NCBI GenBank assembly: GCA_964480525.1
Contig: CAYZOV010000003.1
Location: forward strand, 1-64,000
From: JAAZZIT01 sp964480525
Lineage (GTDB): Bacteria > Bacillota > Clostridia > Oscillospirales > Ruminococcaceae
Reading direction: 5' to 3'
DNA: 64,000 nucleotides
Within the stretch, counting starts at the first letter, position 1; every line of letters starts with the position of its first letter. Below the pieces are notes generated by a model, which saw only the letters and a program-made list of their open reading frames with translations, did no database searches and was not told the DNA's origin. A program made the translations under genes and the position numbers. Below are positions 15,483-24,621 of the stretch, piece by piece.

Positions 15483-16886
15483 ATGAACGAAAAGGATAAC
15501 GAGCTTGACAAAATTTTAAATGAATATTCCGCCAAAAGCAAGGCGAACAGTTCTTCAATCGATGATTTAGACGCTTTGTTAGGTGGAATTTCGGCGAAAA
15601 ACCAAGAAAATTCAGACGTTGCCGATATTGAAGAAACTCAAACTACATATGAAGAAGCAACAAAAGACGAACCAAACGTTGAAGAATCAGACATTTCCGA
15701 CGAACAGGACATTGACGACAGTTCAACTATGGTTGTGCCAACCGCAACAAAAAATAATGATGAAACCTCTGCAATTAAACCTGTTGAGCCTAAGAAAAAG
15801 GAAACGAAAAAAGCAAAATCCAAAACCAAAATTAACAGTTCCATTTTTGTTGCTTTGATTGTTGTTTGCGTTGTGCTGACAATTTCTTTTGCGGTTGCCA
15901 TTTTCGGAATCAACATGGGCATGGAATATTTGGGCGTCGGTAAAAAAGACGTGACAATTACAATAAATATTCCAAGCGGTTCAGGCTCATCTGAAATAAC
16001 CCAGCTTTTGTACGATAACGGAATTATCGAAAACAAAACCTTGTTTAAAATTACGCTTAAAATTAAAAAAGCGGGGGCTTCGTTAAAACCAGGCGACGTA
16101 ACACTTAAACCGTCAATGGGATATGATTCTATTATTCAAGAATTGTGTTCTATGCGTGAATCCTACGAAACCGTTTCTTTAACATTCCGAGAGGGAATAT
16201 CCCTTTATGAAGTTGCACAGCTTTTACAGGAAAACGACGTTTGTTCGGCTGACGAATTTATATACGAGTTTAATTCGGAAAACTTTGGATACGCTTATGA
16301 AAACGAAATTTCAACAAGTGCTGAAAAATTCTACAAAAATGAGGGAATTTTCTTCCCTGAAACTTATTCGTTCTATGTTGACGATTCGGCTTATAACGTT
16401 GTGAGAAAAATTCGTGAACAGTTTGAAAAAGTAATGAACGAAAATGATTTGTACAGCAAAATAGAAAAATCAGGCTTTAGTTTTGAAGAAGTAATTATTC
16501 TTGCTTCTATTGTTCAGGGCGAAGCGGCAAATACAGAGGATATGAAGAACGTCGCTTCGGTGTTTATTAACAGACTTAATACGCCTGAAGAATTTCCTAA
16601 ACTTCAGTCTGACGCTACGGATAATTATTATACAAACGTAATTGCTCCGCAAAACGGCGACACAACCTCTCTTGAAATGTTCAGGGATTCTTATGATACC
16701 TACGCCAAAAACGGGTTGCCGTCAGGCGCTATCGGAAATCCGGGCTTAGACGCAATTTTGGCTGTTGTTGACGCTCCGAAAACAAATTATTACTATTTCT
16801 GTTCAAACCTTTCTACAAAGGAATGTTTCTTTGCGGAAACTTTGTCAGAACACGAAGAAAATCTTGTAAAGGCTGGTTTAGTATAA
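15483..16886 (+). CDS. mltG: Endolytic transglycosylase MltG (YceG-like)
   Basis: MltG cleaves nascent glycan strands next to the membrane and helps set their length. The 467 residues comprise an acidic, Ser/Thr-rich cytoplasmic segment (1-105), a Lys-rich stop (PKKKETKKAKSKTK), one membrane helix (about 119-145), a LysM-like subdomain, and the YceG catalytic domain with LASIVQGEA. The first Glu of the usual ASIxEKE motif is Gln here; the later Glu is kept. The closing SGAIGNPGLDAILAVVDAP and YYYFCSN motifs are typical. The long cytoplasmic region is larger than in Proteobacteria. Confidence 0.92.
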   Translation: MNEKDNELDKILNEYSAKSKANSSSIDDLDALLGGISAKNQENSDVADIEETQTTYEEATKDEPNVEESDISDEQDIDDSSTMVVPTATKNNDETSAIKPVEPKKKETKKAKSKTKINSSIFVALIVVCVVLTISFAVAIFGINMGMEYLGVGKKDVTITINIPSGSGSSEITQLLYDNGIIENKTLFKITLKIKKAGASLKPGDVTLKPSMGYDSIIQELCSMRESYETVSLTFREGISLYEVAQLLQENDVCSADEFIYEFNSENFGYAYENEISTSAEKFYKNEGIFFPETYSFYVDDSAYNVVRKIREQFEKVMNENDLYSKIEKSGFSFEEVIILASIVQGEAANTEDMKNVASVFINRLNTPEEFPKLQSDATDNYYTNVIAPQNGDTTSLEMFRDSYDTYAKNGLPSGAIGNPGLDAILAVVDAPKTNYYYFCSNLSTKECFFAETLSEHEENLVKAGLV

Positions 16887-18122
16887 ATGAATAATTTTGA
16901 AAACTTAGAGGTTTTATCTCCTGTTGGTGATATGGACAGATTGCACGCAGCAATTGATTATGGCGCTGACGCAGTTTATTTGGGTATGCAGATGTTCGGA
17001 ATGAGAGCCGCACCAAAGAATTTTACCGAGGAAACCTTAAAAACTGCTGTTGAGATTGCTCATCAAAAGGGTGTAAAAGTCTATTTAACGTGCAATACGC
17101 TTCCGAGAAATGATGAAATTGTGCATTTTGACAGATTTATCGAAGCGGCGATTAACGCAAAGGTTGACGCTTTAATAGCTAACGATATCGGAGTTTTCTC
17201 ACTCATCAGAAAAAAAGCTCCTGATATGGAAATCCACGTTTCAACTCAAGCGGGAATTGTAAATTATGTTACGGCAAATGAATTTTACAATATGGGTGCT
17301 AAAAGAGTTGTACTTGCAAGGGAACTTTCACTTGATGAAATTGCGGAAATCCGTGCGAAAATTCCAAATGATTTGGAAATTGAATGTTTTGTTCACGGTG
17401 CAATGTGCGTCAGCTTTAGCGGAAGATGTCTGCTTTCAAATTATTTGGTTAATCGTGACGCAAACAGGGGCGAATGCGCTCAACCGTGCAGGTGGGGTTA
17501 TCACCTTATGGAAGAAAAGCGTACCAACGAATTTTATCCTGTTTTTGAGGACGAAACGGGTACTTTTATTCTTAATGCCAAAGATATGTGTATGATTGAC
17601 CACATCGACAAGCTTGCAAAAGCAGGCGTAAACAGCCTTAAAATCGAGGGCAGAGCAAAGTCAGACTATTATGTTTCGGTTGTTACAAACGCATACAGAA
17701 AGGCTGTGGATATTTTCAAGGCTGACCCTGATAATTTCAAACTTCCTGATTGGATTAGAGATGAAGTTTTCAAAATTTCACACAGAGATTATTGCACAGG
17801 ATTTTTCTTTGGTCACCCAAAGGAATGTCGCCAATATTATGAAAATAGCGGTTATATTCGTGAGTATGACGTTGTGGGCGTAATTGATAAATGCGAAAAC
17901 GGTAAAATTTATGCAACCCAGCGTAACAAGTTTAACAAGGGTGACGAGGTGGAAATTTTGTCGCCTGTTGGCGAACCTGTTAAAATTGTGGCTGAAAATC
18001 TTTTTGACGAAAAGGGAAATGAGATTGAAACAGCTAATCACGCAATGATGAAATTTATCCTTGAATGTGACAGGGAATTTCCTAAAAATGCTATAATCAG
18101 AATGAAAAAGAATGACAAATAA
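16887..18122 (+). CDS. U32 family peptidase / tRNA hydroxylation protein-like
   Basis: A 411-residue U32 protein beginning LEVLSPVGDMDRLHAAIDYG, followed by GADAVYLG and the signature ECFVHGAMCVSFSGRC. The cysteines there and in GECAQPCRW form the presumed Fe-S set. Homologous U32 proteins (TrhP/YrrO group) are needed for 5-hydroxyuridine formation at tRNA position 34; others are reported collagenases. The tRNA role is the more likely one, by family. It starts directly after the mltG stop (ATG 16887), so the two are coupled. Confidence 0.9.
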   Translation: MNNFENLEVLSPVGDMDRLHAAIDYGADAVYLGMQMFGMRAAPKNFTEETLKTAVEIAHQKGVKVYLTCNTLPRNDEIVHFDRFIEAAINAKVDALIANDIGVFSLIRKKAPDMEIHVSTQAGIVNYVTANEFYNMGAKRVVLARELSLDEIAEIRAKIPNDLEIECFVHGAMCVSFSGRCLLSNYLVNRDANRGECAQPCRWGYHLMEEKRTNEFYPVFEDETGTFILNAKDMCMIDHIDKLAKAGVNSLKIEGRAKSDYYVSVVTNAYRKAVDIFKADPDNFKLPDWIRDEVFKISHRDYCTGFFFGHPKECRQYYENSGYIREYDVVGVIDKCENGKIYATQRNKFNKGDEVEILSPVGEPVKIVAENLFDEKGNEIETANHAMMKFILECDREFPKNAIIRMKKNDK

Positions 18123-18152
18123 ATTTGTTAACTAACCGAAAGATGTGTTGTA

Positions 18153-18518
18153 GTGAACTTTTTTAGAATTGAGGGAAATATTCGTGTTAAGATTAACTAT
18201 AAAAAGTTAGTCATAGACGGCATTACTATGTACGAAGAAGAATTGAACACAATAGTTTTCGGAACATATAAAACACTTGAAGAAGCCAAAGAAGAACTGA
18301 AAAAATACCGTTCAAAAGTTTTGATAAAAGTATTTGCAAATTCGCAGAAAAATTATCTCATAGATGAGTATTACATTATGGAGTACAGAAATGATTCGGA
18401 CGACCCAAACGACATAATAAAGGTTGGTTGCGTGTGTTTTGCAGACGGTTTGATGGAATCTTTGGAACAACAAGAAGAAATTGTCCGACGAGATGTTAAG
18501 CATAGAACATATTTTTAG
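18153..18518 (+). CDS. Hypothetical protein, 121 residues
   Basis: The family is not recognised. The proposed start is GTG 18153, with no strong ribosome site; an in-frame ATG at 18228 (in GITMYEEELN) is an alternative that would give 96 residues. The protein has mixed charge and no membrane segment. Its short beta/alpha pattern includes FGTYKTLEEAKEELKKYR, which looks like one small alpha/beta domain. It lies 30 nt after the U32 gene and just before the tyrS promoter, so it is probably the last gene of the tmk operon. Confidence 0.6.
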   Translation: MNFFRIEGNIRVKINYKKLVIDGITMYEEELNTIVFGTYKTLEEAKEELKKYRSKVLIKVFANSQKNYLIDEYYIMEYRNDSDDPNDIIKVGCVCFADGLMESLEQQEEIVRRDVKHRTYF

Positions 18519-18528
18519 TTTTAAAAGC

Positions 18529-18557
18529 TTGACAAGTGGTTTAATTTGTGCTATAAT
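18529..18557 (+). promoter_or_regulatory. SigA promoter of the T-box/tyrS transcript
   Basis: A consensus TTGACA (18529-18534) and TATAAT (18552-18557) are separated by 17 bp. The RNA would start at about 18564, at the head of the T-box leader. Confidence 0.85.
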
Positions 18558-18563
18558 TAGAAA

Positions 18564-18815
18564 AATTTTAAAAGGCAATGACGAGAACAAGTAGATTTTG
18601 AAATAGGATTTTAGAGAGCTTTCGGGTGGTGCGAGAAAGTATCCGTTCAATTTTGAATACATCTTAACAGCCGATTTTCTGAAAATTTTTAAGTAGGTTA
18701 ATCCGTTTGGCATACGTTATAATGCCTTTGAGGTTAGGAATTTTTCCTAACAAACTGAGGTGGTACCACGATAATTCGTCCTCTGATAAGTTTAATGCTT
18801 GTCAGAGGATTTTTT
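18564..18815 (+). ncRNA. T-box riboswitch, tyrosine-specific
   Basis: The leader has the T-box landmarks in order. A stem I apical part contains AGAGAG and GGTGGTGCGAGAAAG (about 18613-18639). The specifier loop GAATACATC has the Tyr codon TAC at 18658-18660. The conserved AGGTGGTACCACG lies at 18758-18770. The competing terminator TCCTCTGA/TCAGAGGA spans 18779-18809, followed by six T residues. Uncharged tRNA-Tyr should stabilise the antiterminator and allow tyrS transcription. The base after TGG in the T-box is T, which fits the A73 discriminator expected for tRNA-Tyr. Confidence 0.95.
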
Positions 18816-18842
18816 ATTTAAATTACAGGAGGAATTTTTAAA

Positions 18843-20060
18843 ATGACAGTTTTTGAAGAACTCAAAAGACGTGGGCTTTTGGCACAGCTTACGGACGAAG
18901 AAGAAATTAAAGAGCTTATTAACGCAGGTAAAGCTACGTTTTATATCGGATTTGACCCAACAGCAGACTCTTTGCACGTTGGACACTTTATGGCTCTTTG
19001 TCTTATGAAAAGACTTCAGATGGCGGGCAACAAGCCTATCGTTCTTATCGGTGGTGGAACAGCTATGATTGGCGACCCATCGGGTAAATCTGATATGCGT
19101 AAAATGATGACAAAGGAAACAATTCAGCATAATGTTGATTGCTTTAAAACTCAGATGAGCAGATTTATCGACTTTTCCGAGGACAAGGCTATTGTTGTAA
19201 ATAATGCCGACTGGCTTTTGAACCTTAACTATGTTGAGGTTTTGAGAGATATCGGTCCACACTTTACAGTAAACAGAATGCTTGCTGCCGAGTGCTATAA
19301 GCAGAGAATGGAAAGAGGTCTTTCGTTCCTTGAATTTAACTATATGATTATGCAAAGCTACGACTTTTATATGCTTTTCCAAAAGTACGGCTGTAATATG
19401 CAGTTCGGTGGCGATGACCAATGGAGCAATATGCTCGGTGGTACTGAGCTTATCCGTAGAAAGCTCGGTAAAGACGCATACGCAATGACAATTACGCTTT
19501 TGCTTAATTCAGAGGGCAAAAAAATGGGCAAAACCGAAAAGGGTGCTGTTTGGCTTGACGCTGAGAAAACTTCGCCTTACGAGTTTTACCAGTACTGGAG
19601 AAATGTTGCTGACGCTGACGTTATCAAGTGCCTCAAACTTTTGACATTTGTACCGATTGAACAAATCGAAGAAATCGAAAAAACAATGGAGGGTGCTGAA
19701 TTTAACAAGGCTAAGGAGCTTTTGGCGTTCGAGCTTACAAAGATGATTCACGGTGATGAAGAGGCACAAAAGGCACAGCAGACAGCTAAGGCTGTTTTCG
19801 GTGGCAAAGGCTCGGCAGAGGATATGCCGTCCACCACAATTTCAAAGGCTGACCTTGCTGACGGCAAAATCAATATCCTTGACCTTATGATGAAAGCCTC
19901 CCTTATTCCGTCAAAATCCGAGGGCAGACGACTTGTTGTTCAGGGTGGCGTGTCTGTTGATGACTTAAAAATCACCGACCCTAACGCACTTATTGAAATT
20001 AACGATAGCGTTGTAATTAAAAAGGGCAAAAAGGTTTTCCACAAAATCATTGCTGAATAA
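18843..20060 (+). CDS. tyrS: Tyrosyl-tRNA synthetase
   Basis: A class I aminoacyl-tRNA synthetase of 405 residues. The HIGH-type motif is HVGH (45-48) and the KMSKS-type motif is KMGKT (227-231), typical of the bacterial TyrRS subgroup with a Gly in the second loop. Tyrosine-pocket residues lie in YDFYMLFQKYG and FGGDDQWSN. A C-terminal S4 RNA-binding domain (about 340-405) follows. The ribosome site AGGAGG lies just downstream of the T-box terminator, so translation depends on read-through of the riboswitch. Confidence 0.97.
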   Translation: MTVFEELKRRGLLAQLTDEEEIKELINAGKATFYIGFDPTADSLHVGHFMALCLMKRLQMAGNKPIVLIGGGTAMIGDPSGKSDMRKMMTKETIQHNVDCFKTQMSRFIDFSEDKAIVVNNADWLLNLNYVEVLRDIGPHFTVNRMLAAECYKQRMERGLSFLEFNYMIMQSYDFYMLFQKYGCNMQFGGDDQWSNMLGGTELIRRKLGKDAYAMTITLLLNSEGKKMGKTEKGAVWLDAEKTSPYEFYQYWRNVADADVIKCLKLLTFVPIEQIEEIEKTMEGAEFNKAKELLAFELTKMIHGDEEAQKAQQTAKAVFGGKGSAEDMPSTTISKADLADGKINILDLMMKASLIPSKSEGRRLVVQGGVSVDDLKITDPNALIEINDSVVIKKGKKVFHKIIAE

Positions 20061-20067
20061 ATCAATA

Positions 20068-20100
20068 AAAGGTACGGTTTTTACCGTACCTTTATTTTTT
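20068..20100 (+). terminator. Intrinsic terminator after tyrS
   Basis: AAAGGTACGGT pairs with ACCGTACCTTT across a short T loop (20068-20093), followed by ATTTTTT. Confidence 0.92.
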
Positions 20101-20119
20101 ACAAAAATTTAAACTTCTT

Positions 20120-20143
20120 GTAAATATATATATATATATTTAC
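20120..20143. repeat. 24-bp perfect AT palindrome upstream of a Thr-rich lipoprotein
   Basis: The 24 bases from GTAAAT to ATTTAC around an alternating AT core are self-complementary. The palindrome lies 62 bp before the lipoprotein ATG in an AT-rich promoter region. It may be an operator, a cruciform or simply AT-repeat expansion. Confidence 0.6.
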
Positions 20144-20205
20144 ATAAAATCTGAATAGTGGTAAAATTATGATATTAAATAAAACCATTAAAGGAGAAAT
20201 GTTTT

Positions 20206-20988
20206 ATGAAAAAGAAAATTTTGTTATGCTCAATAATCGCCACAATGCTCACTTCATTTGCGGGGTGTGGAAAAACGGATAATTCCAACGAAACCGACAA
20301 AACCACGTCAAAAGCGACTACCACGGCAACTACCACAACGCAAGCCACAACTGTTACTACGGCACCTATTGTTACAACCACCAAACCAGATGATACTTTG
20401 GACACGACCACCACAACACAGTCGAAAACAACAGAAAATGCTACTACATCAGATACCGAAAGTTCTGTAACAACCACGTCTGATAAATCAAATGAAACGA
20501 CCACTTCAAAAAATGTTGAAACTTCAAAGCCAAACACAACAACTACAACTTCGACAAGCAAGAAACAGACAACTACAACAGTTACAAAAAAGCCTGTAAC
20601 AACAACTACAACAAAAAAAGTTACAACAACGACTACTACGACAGCTAAGAAAACAACAACGACTGCAAAGCCTGCAACCAATCCACCTGAAACAACATCA
20701 ATTCCGGCGTCAAAAATTCCAATTATTGAAAGTGAATATACCATAAAAGCTTGGGATGATATTACTATTGTTGATTTAAATAATTCCGGTTCCTGTATTG
20801 TTGGTATGAATGTAAAAAGCTCAAATAATCTTTCCGAAGATGATATTGTTTATGGATATAATATGTATGACGCTATAGTTTCGGCTGATATGCCAACTAC
20901 TCTTACTGTAACCATAAAATGGGTGAATACCGATATTGATGAAAAGGCTCATTATTTTGAAACTACAACTATCGTTCACGTTGTTTAA
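20206..20988 (+). CDS. Thr-rich lipoprotein, unknown function
   Basis: A 260-residue protein. The lipoprotein signal ends at TSFAGC, with Cys21 the likely lipidated residue. Residues of about 30-170 are a low-complexity Thr/Lys/Ser linker, probably an extended, possibly O-glycosylated stalk crossing the wall. A C-terminal region of about 90 residues (ESEYTIKAWDDITIVDLNN onward) looks like a small beta-rich domain I cannot name. An AAAGGAGAAA ribosome site supports ATG 20206. The gene stands alone between the tyrS terminator and the converging dnaI-like gene. A substrate-binding or adhesive role is only a guess. Confidence 0.85.
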   Translation: MKKKILLCSIIATMLTSFAGCGKTDNSNETDKTTSKATTTATTTTQATTVTTAPIVTTTKPDDTLDTTTTTQSKTTENATTSDTESSVTTTSDKSNETTTSKNVETSKPNTTTTTSTSKKQTTTTVTKKPVTTTTTKKVTTTTTTTAKKTTTTAKPATNPPETTSIPASKIPIIESEYTIKAWDDITIVDLNNSGSCIVGMNVKSSNNLSEDDIVYGYNMYDAIVSADMPTTLTVTIKWVNTDIDEKAHYFETTTIVHVV

Positions 20989-21007
20989 TATACTTATACA
21001 AAACTTA

Positions 21008-21032
21008 ACCCCCAACCAAATAGGATGGGGGT
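21008..21032. terminator. Hairpin between convergent genes
   Basis: ACCCCCA (21008-21014) pairs with TGGGGGT (21026-21032) across 11 nt. It lies between the convergent lipoprotein and helicase-loader genes and could end both transcripts. The T-tracts on either side are weak. Confidence 0.45.
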
Positions 21033-21036
21033 ATGT

Positions 21037-22014
21037 TTATCCGTTTTTCAAAATAATTTGTCGTATGTCAACGCCCTCAAAGCGTATTGGGTAAAATGAA
21101 GAAATTCGAGAGATAATGCGTTCGTTGTATTTTTGCGAAAGCTCGGTGTTATTGAAGTTTGTGGATATAATCATCGGTTTGCCCGAATTTATTCTGTCGT
21201 TGATTATGCTGTAAATTGCTGACGAGGTAAAGCTGTTTATAAACTCCGACCCCAAATCGTCCAAAATTACAAGGTCGGCATTAAAAAGCACTTCGGAGGT
21301 GTTTGTGCCGACATTATTAAATTGTTCGTTTTCAAGATTACGCAAAATGTTTTGTACGGTATCAAACACAACGTAAAAGCCTTTTTCGGTGAGCGATTTT
21401 GTAATGCACGACGACAAAAAGGTTTTGCCAAGACCTGTGCCACCTGTGAAGAAAAGTGACGGAGAATTTTTGCCGAAATTTTCTACATATTTTACGCAAT
21501 AATTAAGTACGGCTGTCATTTGCTCTCTCATTGTAAAGCCGTTGTCGGTTTTGGTTAAGGGATAATATTCAAGCTTAAATTCTGCAAAATCGTGTAGCTG
21601 GATTTTACTTTTTTTGTTAAGCTCCTCTACCGAGATTTTTTTCGCCAGCTGGTCAAAGCACACGCAATATTTATCCCCCACAAATCCCGTGTCCTTGCAT
21701 TTAGGGCAGGTGTACGGCACGTCCAAATAGTCCTCGGAATAGCCAAATTCCACCAAAAGGTCACGAATGGTCTGCTGGGTCATAAGATTATTTTGCTTAA
21801 TTTTTTCGATAATTTCTCGCTTGTCGCCATTCCCCTCAATAATCGCTTTCGTAAGCTCCACCGAGGTGTTAAAAAGGGAATCGGACAAGGTTTTTATTTC
21901 GGGTGCAAGCCTTGCAATTTCGTCCACACGTCTGTCGTGTTCAGCCAAAGCGTTCATATATCTGTTGTTAAGTTCATCGTGAACCTTTTCCAAAATGTCG
22001 GTTTTGTAAGCCAT
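21037..22014 (-). CDS. DnaC/DnaI-like helicase loader ATPase
   Basis: A 325-residue AAA+ protein. A coiled N-terminal half is followed by a zinc-binding cluster YTCPKCKDTG plus CVC (about residues 120-140), Walker A GGTGLGKT, Walker B LVILDDLGSEF and a sensor region STNFNNTELSQKYNERIISR. This is the DnaI arrangement, in which the N-terminal zinc domain binds the replicative helicase and the AAA+ domain loads it on DNA. It follows the DnaD-like gene by 11 bp on the same strand, which supports a replication-initiation role. IstB transposition helpers are related but lack this zinc region and partner. Confidence 0.88.
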   Translation of the reverse strand: MAYKTDILEKVHDELNNRYMNALAEHDRRVDEIARLAPEIKTLSDSLFNTSVELTKAIIEGNGDKREIIEKIKQNNLMTQQTIRDLLVEFGYSEDYLDVPYTCPKCKDTGFVGDKYCVCFDQLAKKISVEELNKKSKIQLHDFAEFKLEYYPLTKTDNGFTMREQMTAVLNYCVKYVENFGKNSPSLFFTGGTGLGKTFLSSCITKSLTEKGFYVVFDTVQNILRNLENEQFNNVGTNTSEVLFNADLVILDDLGSEFINSFTSSAIYSIINDRINSGKPMIISTNFNNTELSQKYNERIISRISSFYPIRFEGVDIRQIILKNG

Positions 22015-22025
22015 ATTTCCACCTC

Positions 22026-23021
22026 TTAGTCCTGTTTAAGATGTTTCAAAAGAAAATTCTTCTGAAACTCATCAATTTCGTTAATGTCGTATGTATGCTC
22101 TTTTTCCAAAGGAGCATTATTTTTTTGTGCAAAATTCTTGCTTTCGTTTTCTGCGTCCTTAACAGTCGAAATTCCTTTCGCTTTAAGATTAGTCAGAATT
22201 TTATCAATGTACGCAAAACTAAGCTTACCTGTTTTTTCTACACACTTGTCATATGCGTACTCCAAAAGCTCTTGGGAAAATCCCACAACGCTCCACGCAT
22301 TTGCGTATTCCTGTTGCTTTTTAGAAAGTCTGATGTCGATACCAAATGCTCTTTTAACCATATTTTCATAAGAGTGATACTCGTTTAGCTTAATTATATG
22401 CTTTTCGATTTCTTCGTATGAAATAATTCCTTTGCCAAACCAATCCTTTGCCGTGGTTTTGATGTATGCCGAATTATCTTTGCCTATTGAAACACAGTAT
22501 TCGCTTATAAGCAAAATAATAGCAGGGGAGTACCCACAGTCCTCGTAAATTTCCAAAAAATTAAGCTGGTCGCTGTAATTTACCCCACGTCCGATAACCG
22601 ACTGGATTTCGTCAAAGAAAACCTTGAGGTCGCTGTCGTTGTTTATAATTTGTGCAATTTCGGAGGCTTTATATTTCTTGGTGTTTTCACGCTTTTTCTT
22701 CTCGTTAAAAATTTCAAGGGTCTTGTCGCTGACGCTGTTTGTTGTTACAATCGGCTCAAACCCTACAAAATCCTTTTTGTCGCTTTCTGCTTTAATTAAG
22801 CCTGTTTTGTTCCAAAACTCAATAGCACTAGCCACACAGCTTGGCTCAATCCCACAAATTTCAGATATTTTTTCATCTGAAATTTCCTCATCGCCATATG
22901 AAAACAAGCACAGTAAAACCTTTACAAAATTTCCGTCGGCTTGTTTTAAGTATTTATCCACCACATTACAGGGAACATTAAAAAATCTTCCACTTGATTT
23001 AGTTTCTATCCTATAATTCAT
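22026..23021 (-). CDS. DnaD-like replication initiation protein
   Basis: A 331-residue protein. The start at ATG 23021 was chosen for its GTGAGGA ribosome site; a longer in-frame start at 23063 lacks one and would run into the promoter. The N-terminal part (to about 90) is a winged-helix-like segment with GNFVKVLLCLFSYG and EISDEKISEICGI. The rest has two DnaB2/DnaD helical domains with AYIKTTAKDWFGKGI and FAYIDKILTNLKAKGI, which resemble the YxxxIxxxW motif. DnaD family proteins remodel DNA and recruit the helicase loader, here encoded 11 bp downstream. Confidence 0.85.
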   Translation of the reverse strand: MNYRIETKSSGRFFNVPCNVVDKYLKQADGNFVKVLLCLFSYGDEEISDEKISEICGIEPSCVASAIEFWNKTGLIKAESDKKDFVGFEPIVTTNSVSDKTLEIFNEKKKRENTKKYKASEIAQIINNDSDLKVFFDEIQSVIGRGVNYSDQLNFLEIYEDCGYSPAIILLISEYCVSIGKDNSAYIKTTAKDWFGKGIISYEEIEKHIIKLNEYHSYENMVKRAFGIDIRLSKKQQEYANAWSVVGFSQELLEYAYDKCVEKTGKLSFAYIDKILTNLKAKGISTVKDAENESKNFAQKNNAPLEKEHTYDINEIDEFQKNFLLKHLKQD

Positions 23022-23051
23022 TTTAATCCTCACATTTATATTATTACACCT

Positions 23052-23080
23052 AGTATAACACAATTCGATTTAATTTTCAA
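23052..23080 (-). promoter_or_regulatory. SigA-type promoter of the dnaD-dnaI pair
   Basis: On the minus strand TTGAAA (23080-23075) and TATACT (23057-23052) are separated by 17 bp, about 30 nt before the DnaD-like start. This supports the start at 23021. Confidence 0.65.
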
Positions 23081-23134
23081 TGATAAAATACAAAAAATAT
23101 CTGCATTATTTTTCTTTTTTTGACCCTAAAGGTG

Positions 23135-23163
23135 TTGAAATTTTCTTTGAAATGTGCTATACT
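23135..23163 (+). promoter_or_regulatory. SigA-type promoter of the miaB operon
   Basis: TTGAAA (23135-23140) and TATACT (23158-23163) are 17 bp apart, about 33 nt before the TTG start of miaB. It is back to back with the dnaD promoter. Confidence 0.65.
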
Positions 23164-23196
23164 AATTTTAATTGATTTCAAATTAGGAGATTTACA

Positions 23197-24588
23197 TTGG
23201 AAAAACTTTTTAAGTATAGCGATACACAGCTTGACAAGTCCCTTAGCCGTCTTGTGGACATAATTAACAACACTTTTTCCGACAGACAACCACTTTGCTA
23301 CTTGCATTCTTACGGCTGTCAGCAGAATGTTTCGGACGGTGAAAAAATTCAGCAAATGCTCTTTAATGCAGGATTTGGGTTTACAAATTCCACTGAGAAT
23401 GCTGATTTAATCATCTTAAACACCTGTGCAGTCAGAGAAAATGCCGAAGATAAGGTTTTTGGAGTTGTAGGGAATTTCAAGCACCTCAAGGAGAAAAATC
23501 CTAACCTTGTTATTGGAATTTGCGGTTGTATGGCACAGCAGGAGAGCATTGCACAAAGAATAAAGGAAACATACAAGCAGGTTGACCTTGTGTTTGGAAC
23601 ATACGCATACAAGGACTTGTTTGATATGCTGTGCGAAATTTATCAAAATCACAAGCGTGTGTTTAATATTGAGGAAAAAGCCGGTGAAATCTGCGAAGAA
23701 ATCAAACAGCACAGAACCGACAAGGTTAAAGCTTCGGTGCCTATAATGTATGGGTGCAATAACTTTTGTACATACTGTATTGTTCCGTATGTGCGTGGTC
23801 GTGAGCGTAGCCGTGACTTTGAACAGGTGGTTTGTGAGGTCAAAAAGCTTGTTGACGAGGGCTACAAGGAAATAACGCTCTTGGGACAAAACGTAAATTC
23901 CTATGCGTATGATTTTCCTAAGCTTTTGAGAGAAATCGACAAAATAGACGGGCATTACAGAATACGTTTTGTAAGCTCCCACCCGAAGGACGCAAGCAAG
24001 GAGCTTATAGACACGATAATTAACAGCAGGCATATTTGCAAACAGTTACATTTGCCTGTACAAGCAGGCTCTGACAGAATTTTAAAGCTTATGAACAGGC
24101 GATATACTGTTGATGATTATATGAAAATTGTTGAGTATGCTCGTGAAAAATCACCCGATTTTTGTTTGTCAACAGATATAATTGTGGGATTTCCAAGCGA
24201 AACTTACGAGGAATTTTGCCAAACAAAGAAGCTTATAAAGAAAGCGTCATACTATAATATTTTTTCGTATGTATATTCTAAGCGAAACGGCACAAAGGCG
24301 TGTGAAATGGACGACCCTATTTCCGATAAAGAAAAAGGAAAATGGCTCAGGGAACTTATTCTTGAACAGCGTGACACAGCCACCGAAATTAACAGTCGCT
24401 TTGTGGGAAGTGTCAAGGAAATACTTGTTGACGGCACAAGCTCGTCAGACGACACGTTGCTTGTGGGCAAAACCGACGAGGGGATTATTGTTGAGTTTAA
24501 GGGTGACAAAAAACTTGTCGGAGAATTTGTTAATGTTAAAATTATGAAAGCTATGAACTGGGCTTTGCTCGGTGAATTGGCTGAATAA
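23197..24588 (+). CDS. miaB: tRNA-2-methylthio-N6-dimethylallyladenosine synthase
   Basis: MiaB is a radical-SAM methylthiotransferase that converts i6A37 to ms2i6A37 in tRNA. The 463 residues comprise an N-terminal MTTase domain with its three cysteines (SYGCQQN, NTCAVRE, GICGCMAQQ), a radical-SAM cluster C187-C191-C194 in CNNFCTYC, and a C-terminal TRAM domain. The start is TTG 23197, with a TAGGAGA site. The partner miaA, which makes the i6A substrate, lies in the same gene run at 29809. Confidence 0.96.
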   Translation: MEKLFKYSDTQLDKSLSRLVDIINNTFSDRQPLCYLHSYGCQQNVSDGEKIQQMLFNAGFGFTNSTENADLIILNTCAVRENAEDKVFGVVGNFKHLKEKNPNLVIGICGCMAQQESIAQRIKETYKQVDLVFGTYAYKDLFDMLCEIYQNHKRVFNIEEKAGEICEEIKQHRTDKVKASVPIMYGCNNFCTYCIVPYVRGRERSRDFEQVVCEVKKLVDEGYKEITLLGQNVNSYAYDFPKLLREIDKIDGHYRIRFVSSHPKDASKELIDTIINSRHICKQLHLPVQAGSDRILKLMNRRYTVDDYMKIVEYAREKSPDFCLSTDIIVGFPSETYEEFCQTKKLIKKASYYNIFSYVYSKRNGTKACEMDDPISDKEKGKWLRELILEQRDTATEINSRFVGSVKEILVDGTSSSDDTLLVGKTDEGIIVEFKGDKKLVGEFVNVKIMKAMNWALLGELAE

Positions 24589-24621
24589 TATAAAAATAAA
24601 ATTATTAAAAGGAGAATTACT

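Noticed and set aside
20175..20744. Minus-strand Val-rich open frame opposite the Thr-rich lipoprotein
   Set aside because: It is the antisense of ACA/ACT codons, which reads as Val. There is no ribosome site and the plus strand has a clear lipobox.
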